The notes under the pieces: generated by a model
Databases searched by the model: none
Told to the model about the DNA's origin: nothing
The model's input: only the letters and a program-made list of their open reading frames with translations
In this document: positions 9,137-17,030 of the stretch, piece by piece
Layout of the letters: the number at the start of each line of letters is the position of its first letter
Numbering within the stretch: position 1 is the stretch's first letter
Position numbers and translations under genes: made by a program
Assembly (NCBI GenBank): GCA_964195155.1
Contig: CAXMOP010000021.1
Coordinates: forward strand, 8,252 to 72,251
Reading direction: 5' to 3'
From: JACZST01 sp964195155
Lineage (GTDB): Bacteria; Actinomycetota; Acidimicrobiia; Spongiisociales; UBA5794
Length of the DNA stretch: 64,000 bases

Positions 9137-9297
9137 GGAGTCTTCAGTCGTCAGTCCTGAGTCATCAGCCAGAGTCGGACGGGCGATGACTGATGACTCC
9201 AAAGTCCACAGTCTTCCGTCCACAGTCTTCAGCCCGAAGGTGCGCTTGTCCTTCCCGCCCACCCTCTGGCTGACTGATGACTGATGACTGATGACTT
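9137..9297. repeat. S7: hairpin with TGATGAC-type heptad arms
   Basis: The left arm (9138-9174) and right arm (9264-9296) are near-perfect inverted copies built from a 7-bp unit (GTCATCA / TGATGAC). Extra copies lie in the loop. The element starts right after the stop of the AhpD-like gene and ends just before the padR promoter. Confidence 0.75.
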
Positions 9298-9301
9298 TCT
9301 C

Positions 9302-9338
9302 TTGACACCTAGGTTGTCTTAGCCTAGATTGTCTAGGT
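9302..9338 (+). promoter_or_regulatory. padR promoter and likely auto-operator, leaderless
   Basis: A -35 TTGACA (9302-9307), a 17-bp spacer and a -10 TAGATT (9325-9330) place the transcription start within 0-3 bp of the ATG at 9339, so the mRNA should be leaderless. Repeated CCTAG / CTAGG half-sites (ACCTAG near 9307, CTAGGT at 9333) overlap both promoter boxes and suggest PadR autorepression. Confidence 0.7.
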
Positions 9339-9677
9339 ATGAGAGGGCAGGCGCTGAAAGGGCATCTCGACCTACTGCTGTTGGCGGTCCTTGCCGACGG
9401 TGCCAGGCACGGGTACGCCGTGATCGACGACCTCAGGGAGCGCAGCGACGACACGTTCGATCTCCCCGAGGGAACGGTGTATCCCGCGTTGCATCGATTG
9501 GAGAAGGGCGGCTATCTGAGCAGCGAATGGTCGGTGGTGCAGGGAAGAAGAAGGCGCACGTATCGGCTGACGGATCGGGGCCGGGGTGCGCTTGGTGAGC
9601 AGCGCCGTGCTTGGGGCGAGTTCTCGGATGCGGTGGCCAGTGTGTTGAAAGGATCCCCGTGGCCGACTACGTCTTGA
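9339..9677 (+). CDS. PadR-family transcriptional regulator
   Basis: The protein has 112 aa. It carries a winged helix with the typical opening (LKGHLDLLLLAVLADG, HGYAVIDDL) and the wing region EGTVYPALHRLEKGGYL of the PadR family. PadR proteins of this short type repress small operons with a membrane partner. Here the next gene begins inside this one (19-bp overlap) and encodes a HAAS-domain membrane protein, which is the standard PadR partnership. The start is the ATG directly behind the promoter; a leaderless transcript is expected. Confidence 0.9.
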   Translation: MRGQALKGHLDLLLLAVLADGARHGYAVIDDLRERSDDTFDLPEGTVYPALHRLEKGGYLSSEWSVVQGRRRRTYRLTDRGRGALGEQRRAWGEFSDAVASVLKGSPWPTTS

Positions 9678-10492
9678 TCGACGGCTATCTCGACACCATG
9701 CGCACCCGGGTGCGGTGGCGTCGCGACGTCGAGGACCTGGTCGCAGAGATGGAAGACCATCTGTACTCGACGGTGGAGCGGTTCGAAGCACGCGGGACCG
9801 ACACCAAGCTCGCCCAGCGCAAAACCCTGGATCGCTTCGGCGACCCGGACCTGATGGCCGACGCGTTCGCCTCCACACCACGAGGAGGAATCGCCGTGCC
9901 AACCAAATTCACTAAAACCGCCGGACTCGCCGCCCTATGGGCGAGCGGGATGTGGGTCGCCGCAATACTCTTCGCCGGGGTCTACTCGTTACTCGACACC
10001 GAGGCGTCGTCCCCGTGGCTGGTCCTGGTTGGCCTCGTCGTCGCTGCGAGCGCGTTGACCTTGATGGCCACCGCCGGGTTGCGCGAACGCCATGGAGGCT
10101 TCGGGGTGCTCGGCATGGCTGGTCTGATCATCCTCGGAATCGGCGTTGCCGCGACACTGATCCTCGCTTGGGCTATTCCGTTCTGGATGACCGTGCAGGG
10201 GGTGGGATTGCTGTTCGTAGCCCTGGCTATTCTGCCGCTACGAGTTGCGCCTCGGCTGCCAACCATCGCGTATGGCTCCGGCATGCTGCTCGGTTCCATC
10301 GCCTTTGCCATCGCCAGGGCGTTGGAGGCCGGTTCGCCCGACGAGTGGGGCGACTACCCGGTGGCCTACATGATCGGGGGATTGGTCGGGTTCACCATCC
10401 TCGCTGCCGGCCTCCTCGGCATCGGCCTCTGGCTCCGCGGCGAGGAGCCCGCACCGATCGACGCACCGCCCGACCAGGCCATCGCCGCCTAG
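9659..10492 (+). CDS. HAAS-domain membrane protein, PadR partner
   Basis: The first ~75 residues form a charged helical HAAS (DUF1700-like, permease-prefix) domain with the LAQRKTLDRFGDPDLMADAF signature. About six membrane segments follow in the rest of the 277-aa protein. The start is chosen as the GTG at 9659, which has AAAGGA 5 bp upstream and overlaps padR. PadR/HAAS pairs are usually linked to envelope-stress or transporter control. The exact role is unknown. Confidence 0.75.
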   Translation: MADYVLIDGYLDTMRTRVRWRRDVEDLVAEMEDHLYSTVERFEARGTDTKLAQRKTLDRFGDPDLMADAFASTPRGGIAVPTKFTKTAGLAALWASGMWVAAILFAGVYSLLDTEASSPWLVLVGLVVAASALTLMATAGLRERHGGFGVLGMAGLIILGIGVAATLILAWAIPFWMTVQGVGLLFVALAILPLRVAPRLPTIAYGSGMLLGSIAFAIARALEAGSPDEWGDYPVAYMIGGLVGFTILAAGLLGIGLWLRGEEPAPIDAPPDQAIAA

Positions 10493-10527
10493 CTCGACAC
10501 AGATCAACGCCCCCACTCAGCAGCAAC

Positions 10528-10550
10528 GCCGGCCTCACTGTGAGGCCGGC
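10528..10550. terminator. strong hairpin, possible bidirectional terminator
   Basis: A perfect 10-bp stem GCCGGCCTCA / TGAGGCCGGC has a 3-nt loop. It lies between convergent genes and lacks a U-run, so termination is inferred from position. Confidence 0.5.
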
Positions 10551-10564
10551 CGAGCTGTACCCAT

Positions 10565-10614
10565 CCGTTCTTGCGTAGCACCGCCATATATCGCTCCTGG
10601 CTACGCAAAAACGG
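10565..10614. repeat. C1: palindromic element CCGTTCTTGCGTAGC
   Basis: The 15-bp arms 10565-10579 and 10600-10614 are inverted, with one mismatch. The right arm directly touches the stop codon (10615-10617) of the HEAT-repeat gene. A second copy is at 49805. Confidence 0.8.
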
Positions 10615-11694
10615 TTATGAGGTCCTCAGCACTCGTTCTGCCTCGAATCGGACCCGGAACTCGTCGTCGTCCAAGGCCCTCTCCACGACCGTGAGGCTCG
10701 ACCCAATCCCGAGGTCGCCGAGGGCCTTGACCGCCCGCCATCGGATCCAGGCATCGGGGTTGCCGATCACAGCCTGCTCGAAGGCGGCGCGAAACGTCTC
10801 GTCGCCGGTGTCGCCGGCGGCATCCAGCGCCATCCGTCGCACCCGCAGCGAGCCGTCGGCAAGCCCTCGTTCGATGGCGCTGTCGCGCACCTCGGTATCA
10901 GAAGACTCGGCCAGAATCGCCACCGCGATGCGACGCACCGACGAGGACTGGTCGTCGAGTGCGACCTCCAGGCGGTGCTGGTGGCCGGCGTCGTCGGGAT
11001 CGAGCAGGTGAAGCTCATCGGCGGTCGTTGCGGCTTGCCCGGCCTCCGACAAGAGCTCGGCCCTCGTTCGCTCGGGAGATTCGATCGATCCGTCACGGGC
11101 GTACAGCTCGGTGACGAGCGCCAGGATCGGTTCGAGCCGATCCTCCCAGGATCGATCGATGCCGACGGTGATGAAGTCCCCAGCCACCATCACATCGGTG
11201 ACGTCCGGCTCGGCAAAGAGCCGCTTCAGCGCAGGATCGTCGATCGAGTCGCCTCTCCGATGCCACTCGCCCGGCGAGGGGCTGCCGCCCATCACGAAGC
11301 GGACCTTGCGTGGGTGTGGCGTGGCCTCCGGAACCACCGGCCCCTCGAACGCGCGGTCGAAAATCGAGGATGCACCCCTTGACCCGCCCGAGGCGGTGAG
11401 CACGAATCTGCCATGCCGGTTCCCATAGTCGAGGCTGATGCCTCCGCCGAGATCGTGCTCGCGCCATTGATCGCCGACATGGGGCGTAACCAGCTCCGCC
11501 AGAGCAGCGTCGTTCCCTTCGGTCCAAGGTGTGTCGGAGAAGAACCGCTTCAGCAGATCCTTGAAAGCCGCCAGATCCTCGAACGGCAGGCTGGTCGCCA
11601 CGTCATCGGTCAGGTACGCCGAGGCGGTCGGCACCAGGCCACGCGCCACGATTGTCGCCCGGGTGGTGTCGAGATCGGCGGGGTGTGTGAACAT
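10615..11694 (-). CDS. Nfu_N-like plus HEAT-repeat protein (CvfC-like)
   Basis: The protein has 359 aa. Residues about 125-205 (VRFVMGGSPSPG ... RLFAEPDVTDVMVAGDFITV ... WEDRLEPIL) resemble the Nfu/NifU N-terminal domain. The C-terminal third (about 225-355) holds HEAT-like helical repeats, visible in RRIAVAILAESSD, RRMALDAAGDTGD and RWRAVKALGDLGI. This arrangement recalls the Staphylococcus CvfC family (Nfu_N plus HEAT), whose biochemical role is not settled. No Fe-S cysteine motif is present, so a scaffold or regulatory role is more likely than cluster donation. It is divergent from the RRM gene. Confidence 0.65.
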   Translation of the reverse strand: MFTHPADLDTTRATIVARGLVPTASAYLTDDVATSLPFEDLAAFKDLLKRFFSDTPWTEGNDAALAELVTPHVGDQWREHDLGGGISLDYGNRHGRFVLTASGGSRGASSIFDRAFEGPVVPEATPHPRKVRFVMGGSPSPGEWHRRGDSIDDPALKRLFAEPDVTDVMVAGDFITVGIDRSWEDRLEPILALVTELYARDGSIESPERTRAELLSEAGQAATTADELHLLDPDDAGHQHRLEVALDDQSSSVRRIAVAILAESSDTEVRDSAIERGLADGSLRVRRMALDAAGDTGDETFRAAFEQAVIGNPDAWIRWRAVKALGDLGIGSSLTVVERALDDDEFRVRFEAERVLRTS

Positions 11695-11832
11695 TCGCCT
11701 CCATGCTCACGGCAAAAGTTCCCGTCAGCAACTGCAGAATCGCACTATCGTCTAGCTCGCTTAGGGACGTCCCTCGCTCGAGATGGCTTCGGCTGGTTCG
11801 ATGTAGATTGATGAACCCGGCCGAATAGCGGG

Positions 11833-11873
11833 CCAACGAGGCTCGTTGGAATGCCATAGGAGGCATAGCAAGT
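11833..11873 (+). promoter_or_regulatory. structured leader with partly masked ribosome site
   Basis: A 7-bp hairpin CCAACGA-GGC-TCGTTGG (11833-11849) is followed by ATGCC / GGCAT (11851-11855 / 11862-11866). The second stem takes up part of the AGGAGG Shine-Dalgarno (11858-11863) of the RRM gene. Temperature- or protein-dependent control is an inference. Confidence 0.4.
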
Positions 11874-12119
11874 ATGAACATCTTCGTAGGGAACCTTCCG
11901 TTCTCAGCGACGGGCGGGGAGCTAGAAACGCTCTTCGGCGAATATGGGGCGATCGACTCCGCAGCCGTGATCAACGATCGTGAGACCGGTCGGTCTCGCG
12001 GATTCGGCTTCGTCGAGATGACGGATTCAGCGGAGGCGAACAAAGCCATCGAGGAGCTCAACGGCTACGAACTCGACGGTCGTCCACTCACCGTTAATGA
12101 AGCAAGGCCACGGCGGTAG
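11874..12119 (+). CDS. RRM-type RNA-binding protein
   Basis: This is a single RNA-recognition motif of 81 aa with RNP2 (IFVGNL, residues 3-8) and RNP1 (RGFGFVEM, about 43-50). A short basic tail (ARPRR) follows. Small bacterial RRM proteins of this type are cold- or stress-related RNA-binding proteins in cyanobacteria and others. The gene has a good AGGAGG site within a hairpin. It is followed 5 bp later by an IF-1-like gene, so the two are probably one operon dealing with RNA structure or translation start. Confidence 0.9.
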   Translation: MNIFVGNLPFSATGGELETLFGEYGAIDSAAVINDRETGRSRGFGFVEMTDSAEANKAIEELNGYELDGRPLTVNEARPRR

Positions 12120-12124
12120 CCAGC

Positions 12125-12349
12125 TTGGCCAGAGGTGACGACACTTTCCGTACCCAGGGGACCATCGTTGAGACCCTGAGGAACGCGGAATTCCGTGTCG
12201 AGCTCGATTCCGGCCTGGAGGTCATCGCCAGAGCATCTGGGAAGATGCGGCGTGGCCGAGGGATCCGGATCATTGCCGGCGACAAGGTCGAGGTCGAGGT
12301 GTCAGCCTACGACCCGACCAAGGGCCGGATTGTCTGGCGGCATCGGTAG
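12125..12349 (+). CDS. infA: translation initiation factor IF-1-like protein
   Basis: The 74-aa S1/OB-fold protein begins with TQGTIVETLRNAEFRVELDSG and ends with the typical AYDPTKGRIVWR of IF-1. IF-1 binds the ribosomal A site during initiation. It starts at a TTG only 5 bp behind the RRM gene and has no strong ribosome site of its own, so it is probably coupled. It stands outside any ribosomal-protein cluster and may therefore be a second infA paralogue. Confidence 0.85.
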   Translation: MARGDDTFRTQGTIVETLRNAEFRVELDSGLEVIARASGKMRRGRGIRIIAGDKVEVEVSAYDPTKGRIVWRHR

Positions 12350-12353
12350 ACAA

Positions 12354-12390
12354 CAGTCGCGAGTCGCCAGTCGCGAGCCACGAGTCATAA
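12354..12390. repeat. S2: heptad-repeat remnant (GAGTCGC units)
   Basis: CAGTCGC-GAGTCGC-CAGTCGC-GAG units lie just after the IF-1 stop and just before the terminator. There is no opposite arm, so this is a half-element of family S. Confidence 0.6.
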
Positions 12391-12392
12391 GG

Positions 12393-12418
12393 AAGGGGCG
12401 GCCAAGAGGCCGCCCCTT
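12393..12418. terminator. intrinsic terminator after the RRM/IF-1 operon
   Basis: An 11-bp perfect stem AAGGGGCGGCC / GGCCGCCCCTT with AAGA loop is followed by TGACTTGT. Confidence 0.75.
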
Positions 12419-12436
12419 GACTTGTAGCCTTACCGC

Positions 12437-12997
12437 ATGAAGCGGTTCCTCGCATTGGTCGCAGTCGTCGTCGTGATCAGCACCGCGGTTGGTGTGGCGT
12501 TGGTCGTACGGCAGCGTCGGCGGCTGGGGAGGATGTCCGACGACGAGCTGCGCGCCGTACTCGAGGACAAGATCGGAGAGCGGGTGTCGCCCGAGCAGCT
12601 TGCACTGATCCAGGATGCAGTCGTCGCCAAGGTGCGCGGAAGCCGCTGGTCATCGTCGGGTGCGGTCACCGGCTCGGTGACGTATTCCGAACAGATCTCA
12701 ATGCCACCCGACGCGGTCGTGATCGTCGAACTGCTCGATACGTCGCGGCTGGACGCCCCCTCCCAGCAGATTGGTGCACACGTGATCGATGACCCGCGAT
12801 CCGTCCCCCTCTCTTACTCGATCGGGTTCGACCCTGCTGAGATCGTCGAGAGCCACGGGTACTCGATCAGGGCCACGATCAGCGCCGACGACCGGCTGCT
12901 GTGGACTACCGACACCAACTACCCGGTGATCACCCGTGACAACCCGACGACCGTCGATCTGCTGTTGGTTGCGGTGACTGAGCCGGTATCGGAATAG
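12437..12997 (+). CDS. YbaY/YscW-family membrane-anchored protein
   Basis: The protein has 186 aa. Residues 1-24 are an N-terminal membrane anchor without lipobox Cys. The C-terminal half (VTGSVTYSEQISMPPDAVVIVELLDTS ... SYSIGFDPAEI ... YSIRATISADDRLLWTTD) matches the YbaY/YscW fold found in type III pilotins and YbaY lipoproteins. Proteins with this fold act outside the membrane. The stop TAG (12995-12997) coincides with the terminal repeat of element A1. Confidence 0.7.
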   Translation: MKRFLALVAVVVVISTAVGVALVVRQRRRLGRMSDDELRAVLEDKIGERVSPEQLALIQDAVVAKVRGSRWSSSGAVTGSVTYSEQISMPPDAVVIVELLDTSRLDAPSQQIGAHVIDDPRSVPLSYSIGFDPAEIVESHGYSIRATISADDRLLWTTDTNYPVITRDNPTTVDLLLVAVTEPVSE

Positions 12998-13110
12998 GAG
13001 GGTGTTGAACAATGACGAGTGCGCTGAGCCGCCGCTCGCTTGATTGTTGCGGTGACTCGGTTTCTCCAGTCAGCGCCGGCACGCTGGAGGATTGCTCAAC
13101 ACCCTCCTAG
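12995..13110. repeat. A1: MITE-like element with terminal inverted repeats
   Basis: TAGGAGGGTGTTGAACAAT at the left end is repeated inverted at the right end with one change (GAGCAAT). The interior holds sub-hairpins such as CAGCG-CCGGCA-CGCTG. The left end supplies the TAG stop of the preceding gene. No ORF lies inside. Confidence 0.85.
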
Positions 13111-13129
13111 CCGCCCCAAATACACGCCA

Positions 13130-13168
13130 CCCCCGACAAAGCCGGGGGCAGCGCGCCCCGAGTGGGGC
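13130..13168. terminator. paired GC hairpins between convergent genes
   Basis: CCCCCG / CGGGGG (13130-13135 / 13143-13148) is followed by a GCCCC-GAGT-GGGGC hairpin. Position between convergent genes suggests bidirectional termination. Confidence 0.45.
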
Positions 13169-13186
13169 CTGAGAGCGTCTTAGTGG

Positions 13187-13937
13187 CTATTCGGCGACGA
13201 TCGAACCTGCGAAGAGACCGATGTCCCACTCCCGGTCGTAGGTCATTACCAGCTGGATGTAGGCGCTGTGCTGGCTCATGATGCCCGCCCAGGCGAGGGC
13301 CAGCTCGTCGCCGGTCAACGACCTGGCTGCGTCGATGGCGTCGAGCAGAGCCCAGCCGGCGTCGAGAGCGACGAAGCCCTCCGGCGTACCGATGCCTGCG
13401 TCGGGATGCATCGTGTTCTGTATTGCGATCTGGTAATTGTCTACTTCGAGTTCCATGGCGTTGAGGGCGATGAGGATGATCGCGGTCTCTTCTGCGCCAT
13501 CGTCTTCTTCTCCGCCGGTTCCTTCGCTCTCTTCGTCTTTGCCGTCGTCGTCATCGTCATTGTCCTCTTTGGTATCGGCGTCGGCAGCGGCGGCGAGTTC
13601 TTTCGTCTCGGCCCAGACCGCCTTGGCTCTGTCCTTGAGGGCCCAGATTTCCTCGGTGTTGTCCTCTTCCAGAATTCGAGCCTTGATTCCGCCGAGCTCT
13701 TCGATACCTTCGGTGTAGATCGCCCAAGCTTGGTCGGTCTTTGCTCCCTCGCGGTACTCCTTGAGTGAGTTGATCTTGTAGTTGACGTGCTCGAGGGCCG
13801 TGGCGCGAGCCGACTCGACGCCGTCATCGTCGCCGGCGCGAGCCGGCGCGAGCCGGCGCGCCGAAAGCGAGCATGAGGGCCGTGATGATCACGATGATCG
13901 TGCGTGCCCGGAGTCGGGACGGAGCCGCCAGTTGCAT
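13187..13937 (-). pseudogene. secreted acidic Ala/Glu-rich protein, frameshifted at a 10-bp tandem repeat
   Basis: From the ATG at 13937 a basic, hydrophobic signal peptide (RTIIVIITALMLAFGAPARA) is read, then the frame stops. The rest of the protein lies in another frame: a long open acidic stretch with repeated EEIG/EEIT, Asp/Glu runs and a C-terminal domain ending GLFAGSIVAE. The two frames meet at 2.8 copies of the decamer CCGGCGCGAG (13833-13860). Removing one 10-bp copy joins signal peptide and body in frame, giving about 246 aa. The state may be phase variation by slippage, a natural mutation, or an assembly error. The function of the mature protein is unknown. Confidence 0.7.
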
Positions 13938-14077
13938 GTGTACCACACCAAATCTGCGACGAGCAGTGCGCATCGACCGTTTTCCCCTACCTCATTGGAA
14001 TCGGCGCCGGAGGCACTAATCCTTAAGTGCGTGCCTGCCAATAGCGCCAATGAACTAGCCCTCAGGAACCGCGCGGC
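13938..14077. other. intergenic stretch, nothing recognised
   Basis: No ORF, hairpin or repeat stands out in this gap upstream of the frameshifted gene. Confidence 0.3.
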
Positions 14078-14983
14078 CTAGTCAAGAATGGCCAAGGCTT
14101 CCGCGGCGATCTCGATCGATTCGGTGGTGATGGGGTCGAGGACGAGCTGGACGTGGTTGGCGCCTGCCTCGGCGAAGGCGAGCAACGTGTCGGCGAGCTG
14201 GTCGGCACCGCCCGATAGCGGAGGAGCACTGTCGCGGTCGGGGTTGGATTGGACCCGGCCGGTACCGCCGGCGAATTGCCAGTACAGCGCCGTCGTCCTT
14301 CCCACCTCGGCGGGGTCGCGGCCTACCTCTCGGCACGCGTCGTCGATGGTCGCATTCACCTCACCGAACCCGCTCGGTCGGTTTCCGTGCCATGCATGCC
14401 AAACGTTCCAGAGGTCGACGTAGGGCAGGGTGATCGCCAGCATCTTTGGTCCGGTCGATCCGATCATCAGTGGCGGGCCGCCTGGTCGCGGTGGGGGTAC
14501 GAGCTCGCAGTCCCTCAGGGTGTAGTAGTCGCCTTCGAAGTCGATGCTGCCCTGGGTGAGCAGCGTGCGAATGATCGTGAATGCCTCGGCAAAGCGTGCG
14601 ACCCGATGATCGAAGGGAAAGCCGAAGGCGGCGTACTCGGTCTCATTCCACCCCGCTCCCAAACCGAGGATGAGCCGACCCCCCGAGATCTCGTCAACGG
14701 TGGCCGCCTTCTTGGCCAACATCGCCGGATTGTGAAAGCTTGTCGAAGCGACCAGAGGCCCGAGCTGGACCCGGTCGGTGATTGCGGCCAGGCCCGCCAG
14801 CACCGACCAGGCCTCCCAGGGACCGCTGGCCCCGTCACCATCCCGATACAGCAAGTGGTCGCCAACCCAGATCGAGTCGAACCCCGTGGCCTCAGCGGCA
14901 AGTGTCATGTCTCGCAGCTCCTGCCACGAAACCACGCGTTCGACCTCAGGAAGCTGCACACCGACGGCGAGGGGGCGGGCCAT
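14078..14983 (-). CDS. LLM-class F420-dependent oxidoreductase (1)
   Basis: This is a luciferase-like TIM-barrel protein of 301 aa, starting at ARPLAVGVQLPEVE. It shows the family landmarks FDSIWVGDHLLYR, LGPLVASTSFHNPAMLAKKAATVDEISGGR (split across residues 80-110) and LGLGAGWNETEYAAFGFPF. Actinobacterial members use coenzyme F420 for hydride transfer to varied substrates. The ATG at 14983 is preferred over an upstream start that would add seven residues. Two more LLM genes lie at 34.1 and 43.4 kb. The substrate is unknown. Confidence 0.88.
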   Translation of the reverse strand: MARPLAVGVQLPEVERVVSWQELRDMTLAAEATGFDSIWVGDHLLYRDGDGASGPWEAWSVLAGLAAITDRVQLGPLVASTSFHNPAMLAKKAATVDEISGGRLILGLGAGWNETEYAAFGFPFDHRVARFAEAFTIIRTLLTQGSIDFEGDYYTLRDCELVPPPRPGGPPLMIGSTGPKMLAITLPYVDLWNVWHAWHGNRPSGFGEVNATIDDACREVGRDPAEVGRTTALYWQFAGGTGRVQSNPDRDSAPPLSGGADQLADTLLAFAEAGANHVQLVLDPITTESIEIAAEALAILD

Positions 14984-15061
14984 GCAGGGAGTCTCAAGGC
15001 ACAAGGCTCAACGCGCAAATCGCAAGCCTCAAGTTCCGTAGCTCGGATAGGGTGACCTGAG

Positions 15062-15544
15062 ATGATCCGAAGTGTTGACTCTCGTTCTGTCCGGACGATC
15101 CGATGGTTGGCGCTGCCGCTGGCAATCGTCCTCTCGGGTTGCATCGGCTTTGGCAGGGACGGTGGCGGCGACTTCTCCGATTCCTGCCGGTGCCCGAATC
15201 TCGAAGCCGTTGCCCCAACGATTGATTGGGTAGGGACCGCTGTACGGCCCGAATCAACCCAGTCGAGCGACGGATTGGACCATCCGCATCGCATCGACCT
15301 CCACTACCCGGCGGCGAGTTCGTCGGAGTCTGCGCGGCAGGACCTCCAGGTTGCAATCGACCGGCTGGACGACGCAGGGTTCCTGCGGTTGGACGCCTCG
15401 CTGCACGCGTACGCCGGCGAGGATTGGCTATTGAAACTGATGTCGAGCGACCTACGCCTGATCGTGTTTGTCGAGATCGCGGACGACCACCTCGCCGAGA
15501 GCATCCTCCGCCCGCTCGCTGAGGCCCTGGGGACCGTCCCCTGA
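15062..15544 (+). CDS. small lipoprotein of unknown function
   Basis: The protein has 160 aa. Residues 1-27 form a lipoprotein signal ending in the lipobox LSGC, followed by a Gly/Asp-rich linker with a CRC motif. The rest is a mixed alpha/beta domain (IDLHYPAASSSESARQDLQVAIDRLDDAGF ... LRLIVFVEIADD). It should be lipid-anchored on the outer face of the membrane. I do not recognise the family. Confidence 0.7.
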   Translation: MIRSVDSRSVRTIRWLALPLAIVLSGCIGFGRDGGGDFSDSCRCPNLEAVAPTIDWVGTAVRPESTQSSDGLDHPHRIDLHYPAASSSESARQDLQVAIDRLDDAGFLRLDASLHAYAGEDWLLKLMSSDLRLIVFVEIADDHLAESILRPLAEALGTVP

Positions 15545-15674
15545 TCGCGGAACGCGATAAGCACCGCGCACGGTGGTCGCACGCGCGCTCAGCGCGAATG
15601 GCCCTTGTCACCTTCCTCAGACGCGTGTAGAAGTTGCACCAGACATGACACGGGGCTGAACGTCGGGGGAGTCG
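15545..15674. other. intergenic, nothing recognised
   Basis: This GC-rich gap contains short self-complementary stretches (for example GCACCGCG / CGCGGTGC-like) but no gene or known element. Confidence 0.3.
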
Positions 15675-15905
15675 TTGAGGTCGGTTGGGCGAACCGCAAC
15701 TGGGGGGCTCGCGCTCTTCTTAACGCTGCCCGCCTTTGCTCTTTTGGCGGCCACGCCGGCCTCAGCTGAGCCCGAGTCTTCGGAACCACCCAACTCCATC
15801 GAGTCGTACGCCATTCTTGCCACTGATTCGTTATGGCTCGGTCGTGGTTCGTCGGTCGAGTCGGGCCATGTTGGTGTCAACCAAGCCGGGAAGCAGTGGA
15901 GAGTA
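15675..15905 (+). pseudogene. 5' part of a secreted protein, truncated
   Basis: A TTG start with GGGGGA 5 bp upstream is followed by a clear signal peptide (LALFLTLPAFALLAATPASA) and about 35 residues of an extracellular-looking segment (SYAILATDSLWLGRGSSVESG). After about residue 75 the frame turns into Arg/Pro/Ser-rich sequence typical of out-of-frame GC-rich DNA, although no stop comes until 16280. The probable reading is a gene cut off by a deletion or insertion, next to the dprA remnant. Confidence 0.5.
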
Positions 15906-16029
15906 AGACGACGCTCCGGCCGGAGCCATCCACAAATGACGAATGGTGCGTCGGACAACGACCGGCGCCACGTCGAGCCGAACGATCCCGATATGTTCGC
16001 CGATACCTACAACATCCAACCCACCTTCG

Positions 16030-16158
16030 TATCCACGCGAGCACGAACCGCTCGGCCACCAACTCCTCGACGACGGCGGAGCGATCGTCACCGAGTACCC
16101 GGCAGGGTCGCCGCCCGATGGATGGCGCTTTCCCCCGCGAATGCGCCTCGCCGCATGA
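16030..16158 (+). pseudogene. dprA (smf) remnant
   Basis: About 42 codons read YPREHEPLGHQLLDDGGAIV, then TEYPAG, then WRFPPRMRLAA and a stop. This resembles the DprA/Smf segment YPxxH...GxxxSEYPxGxxPxxxxFPxRNRxIA. The rest of the gene, including the Rossmann loop, is absent, and the conserved RNR is RMR. DprA loads RecA on incoming DNA; this piece cannot be functional. Confidence 0.6.
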
Positions 16159-16300
16159 CAAGGAACGTCCGTCAGTCGTCCGCCACGATGACTCTTCGGA
16201 TGCCTCCTGGCGCTCCCAATAGCCGGGCGTCACGTTTGGCGCCGTGCCCAGAGCTCACCGATCTCCCCCTGCGTGGTTGAGGCGAGGAGTGCGTCGCGTC

Positions 16301-16975
16301 TTAGCCGAGGGTCGTCAGGCCCTTGATGACAAACACCACGCCAAAGAAGCCAAACACCCCAATCGCGGTGGCCCTGAGGTGCATCCTGATCCATCCGAAC
16401 GCGGCGTCGAGTATGCCGCTTACCCGCTCCCTCGCCAGGGCGTACGCCCCGATGATCAGGAAGTAGGCGGCCTGGACCAGGAGCGTGAAGACCAGGTAAT
16501 TGGCCAAACTTCCGAGCGGTGGGAGCTGAGCAGCAAATATCACGGCGACGACGGTGAGAACGAACACCCACTGCTTCGGGCTCGCAAGCAACCATCCAAA
16601 ACCGACCTGGTATGCGCCTTTCGGATCGAGGTTCTCGAGGCGCTCGAGCAGCGACCGGAGCGTTCCCCCGGCACCCGGCGCAGTCGCGATCTTGAAGGCG
16701 CCAGCGAGCAGAATCACCCCACCGAGAAGAAACAGCACACCGATCAGGACCGCAAGGTCGGCCGAGCGATCTTCCGCGGCACGCCCAACGATGCTCATGG
16801 CTGCGCCAAGGGCAGCCCCTTGAAGAAGCATCGACGAGACCATTCCGCCAACGAACCCGAGCGCGGTCGTCGCGCCTCGTGGCGTGTGTAGCAGCAAGAT
16901 CACGGCGAGGGTGCGAGCAGGGGAGATCATCATCGCCAGCAGGAGCGGCACGAGATCGATCCACATGTCCGTCAT
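16301..16975 (-). CDS. GAP/SfLAP-family membrane protein
   Basis: The protein has 224 aa with six hydrophobic segments, opening with WIDLVPLLLAMMISPARTLAVILLL and carrying the internal motif GFGWLLASPKQWVF. This matches the GAP (sulfolipid-addressing protein, SfLAP) family, which in mycobacteria helps move glycolipids to the cell surface. The lipid handled here is unknown. It is transcribed in the same direction as the sulfatase, about 50 bp downstream of that gene. Confidence 0.8.
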   Translation of the reverse strand: MTDMWIDLVPLLLAMMISPARTLAVILLLHTPRGATTALGFVGGMVSSMLLQGAALGAAMSIVGRAAEDRSADLAVLIGVLFLLGGVILLAGAFKIATAPGAGGTLRSLLERLENLDPKGAYQVGFGWLLASPKQWVFVLTVVAVIFAAQLPPLGSLANYLVFTLLVQAAYFLIIGAYALARERVSGILDAAFGWIRMHLRATAIGVFGFFGVVFVIKGLTTLG

Positions 16976-17030
16976 TGGTGACGCCTCTCTACCGAGCGGC
17001 GATCAGCGCTTCTCGGGGAGCCCGCGCCGA

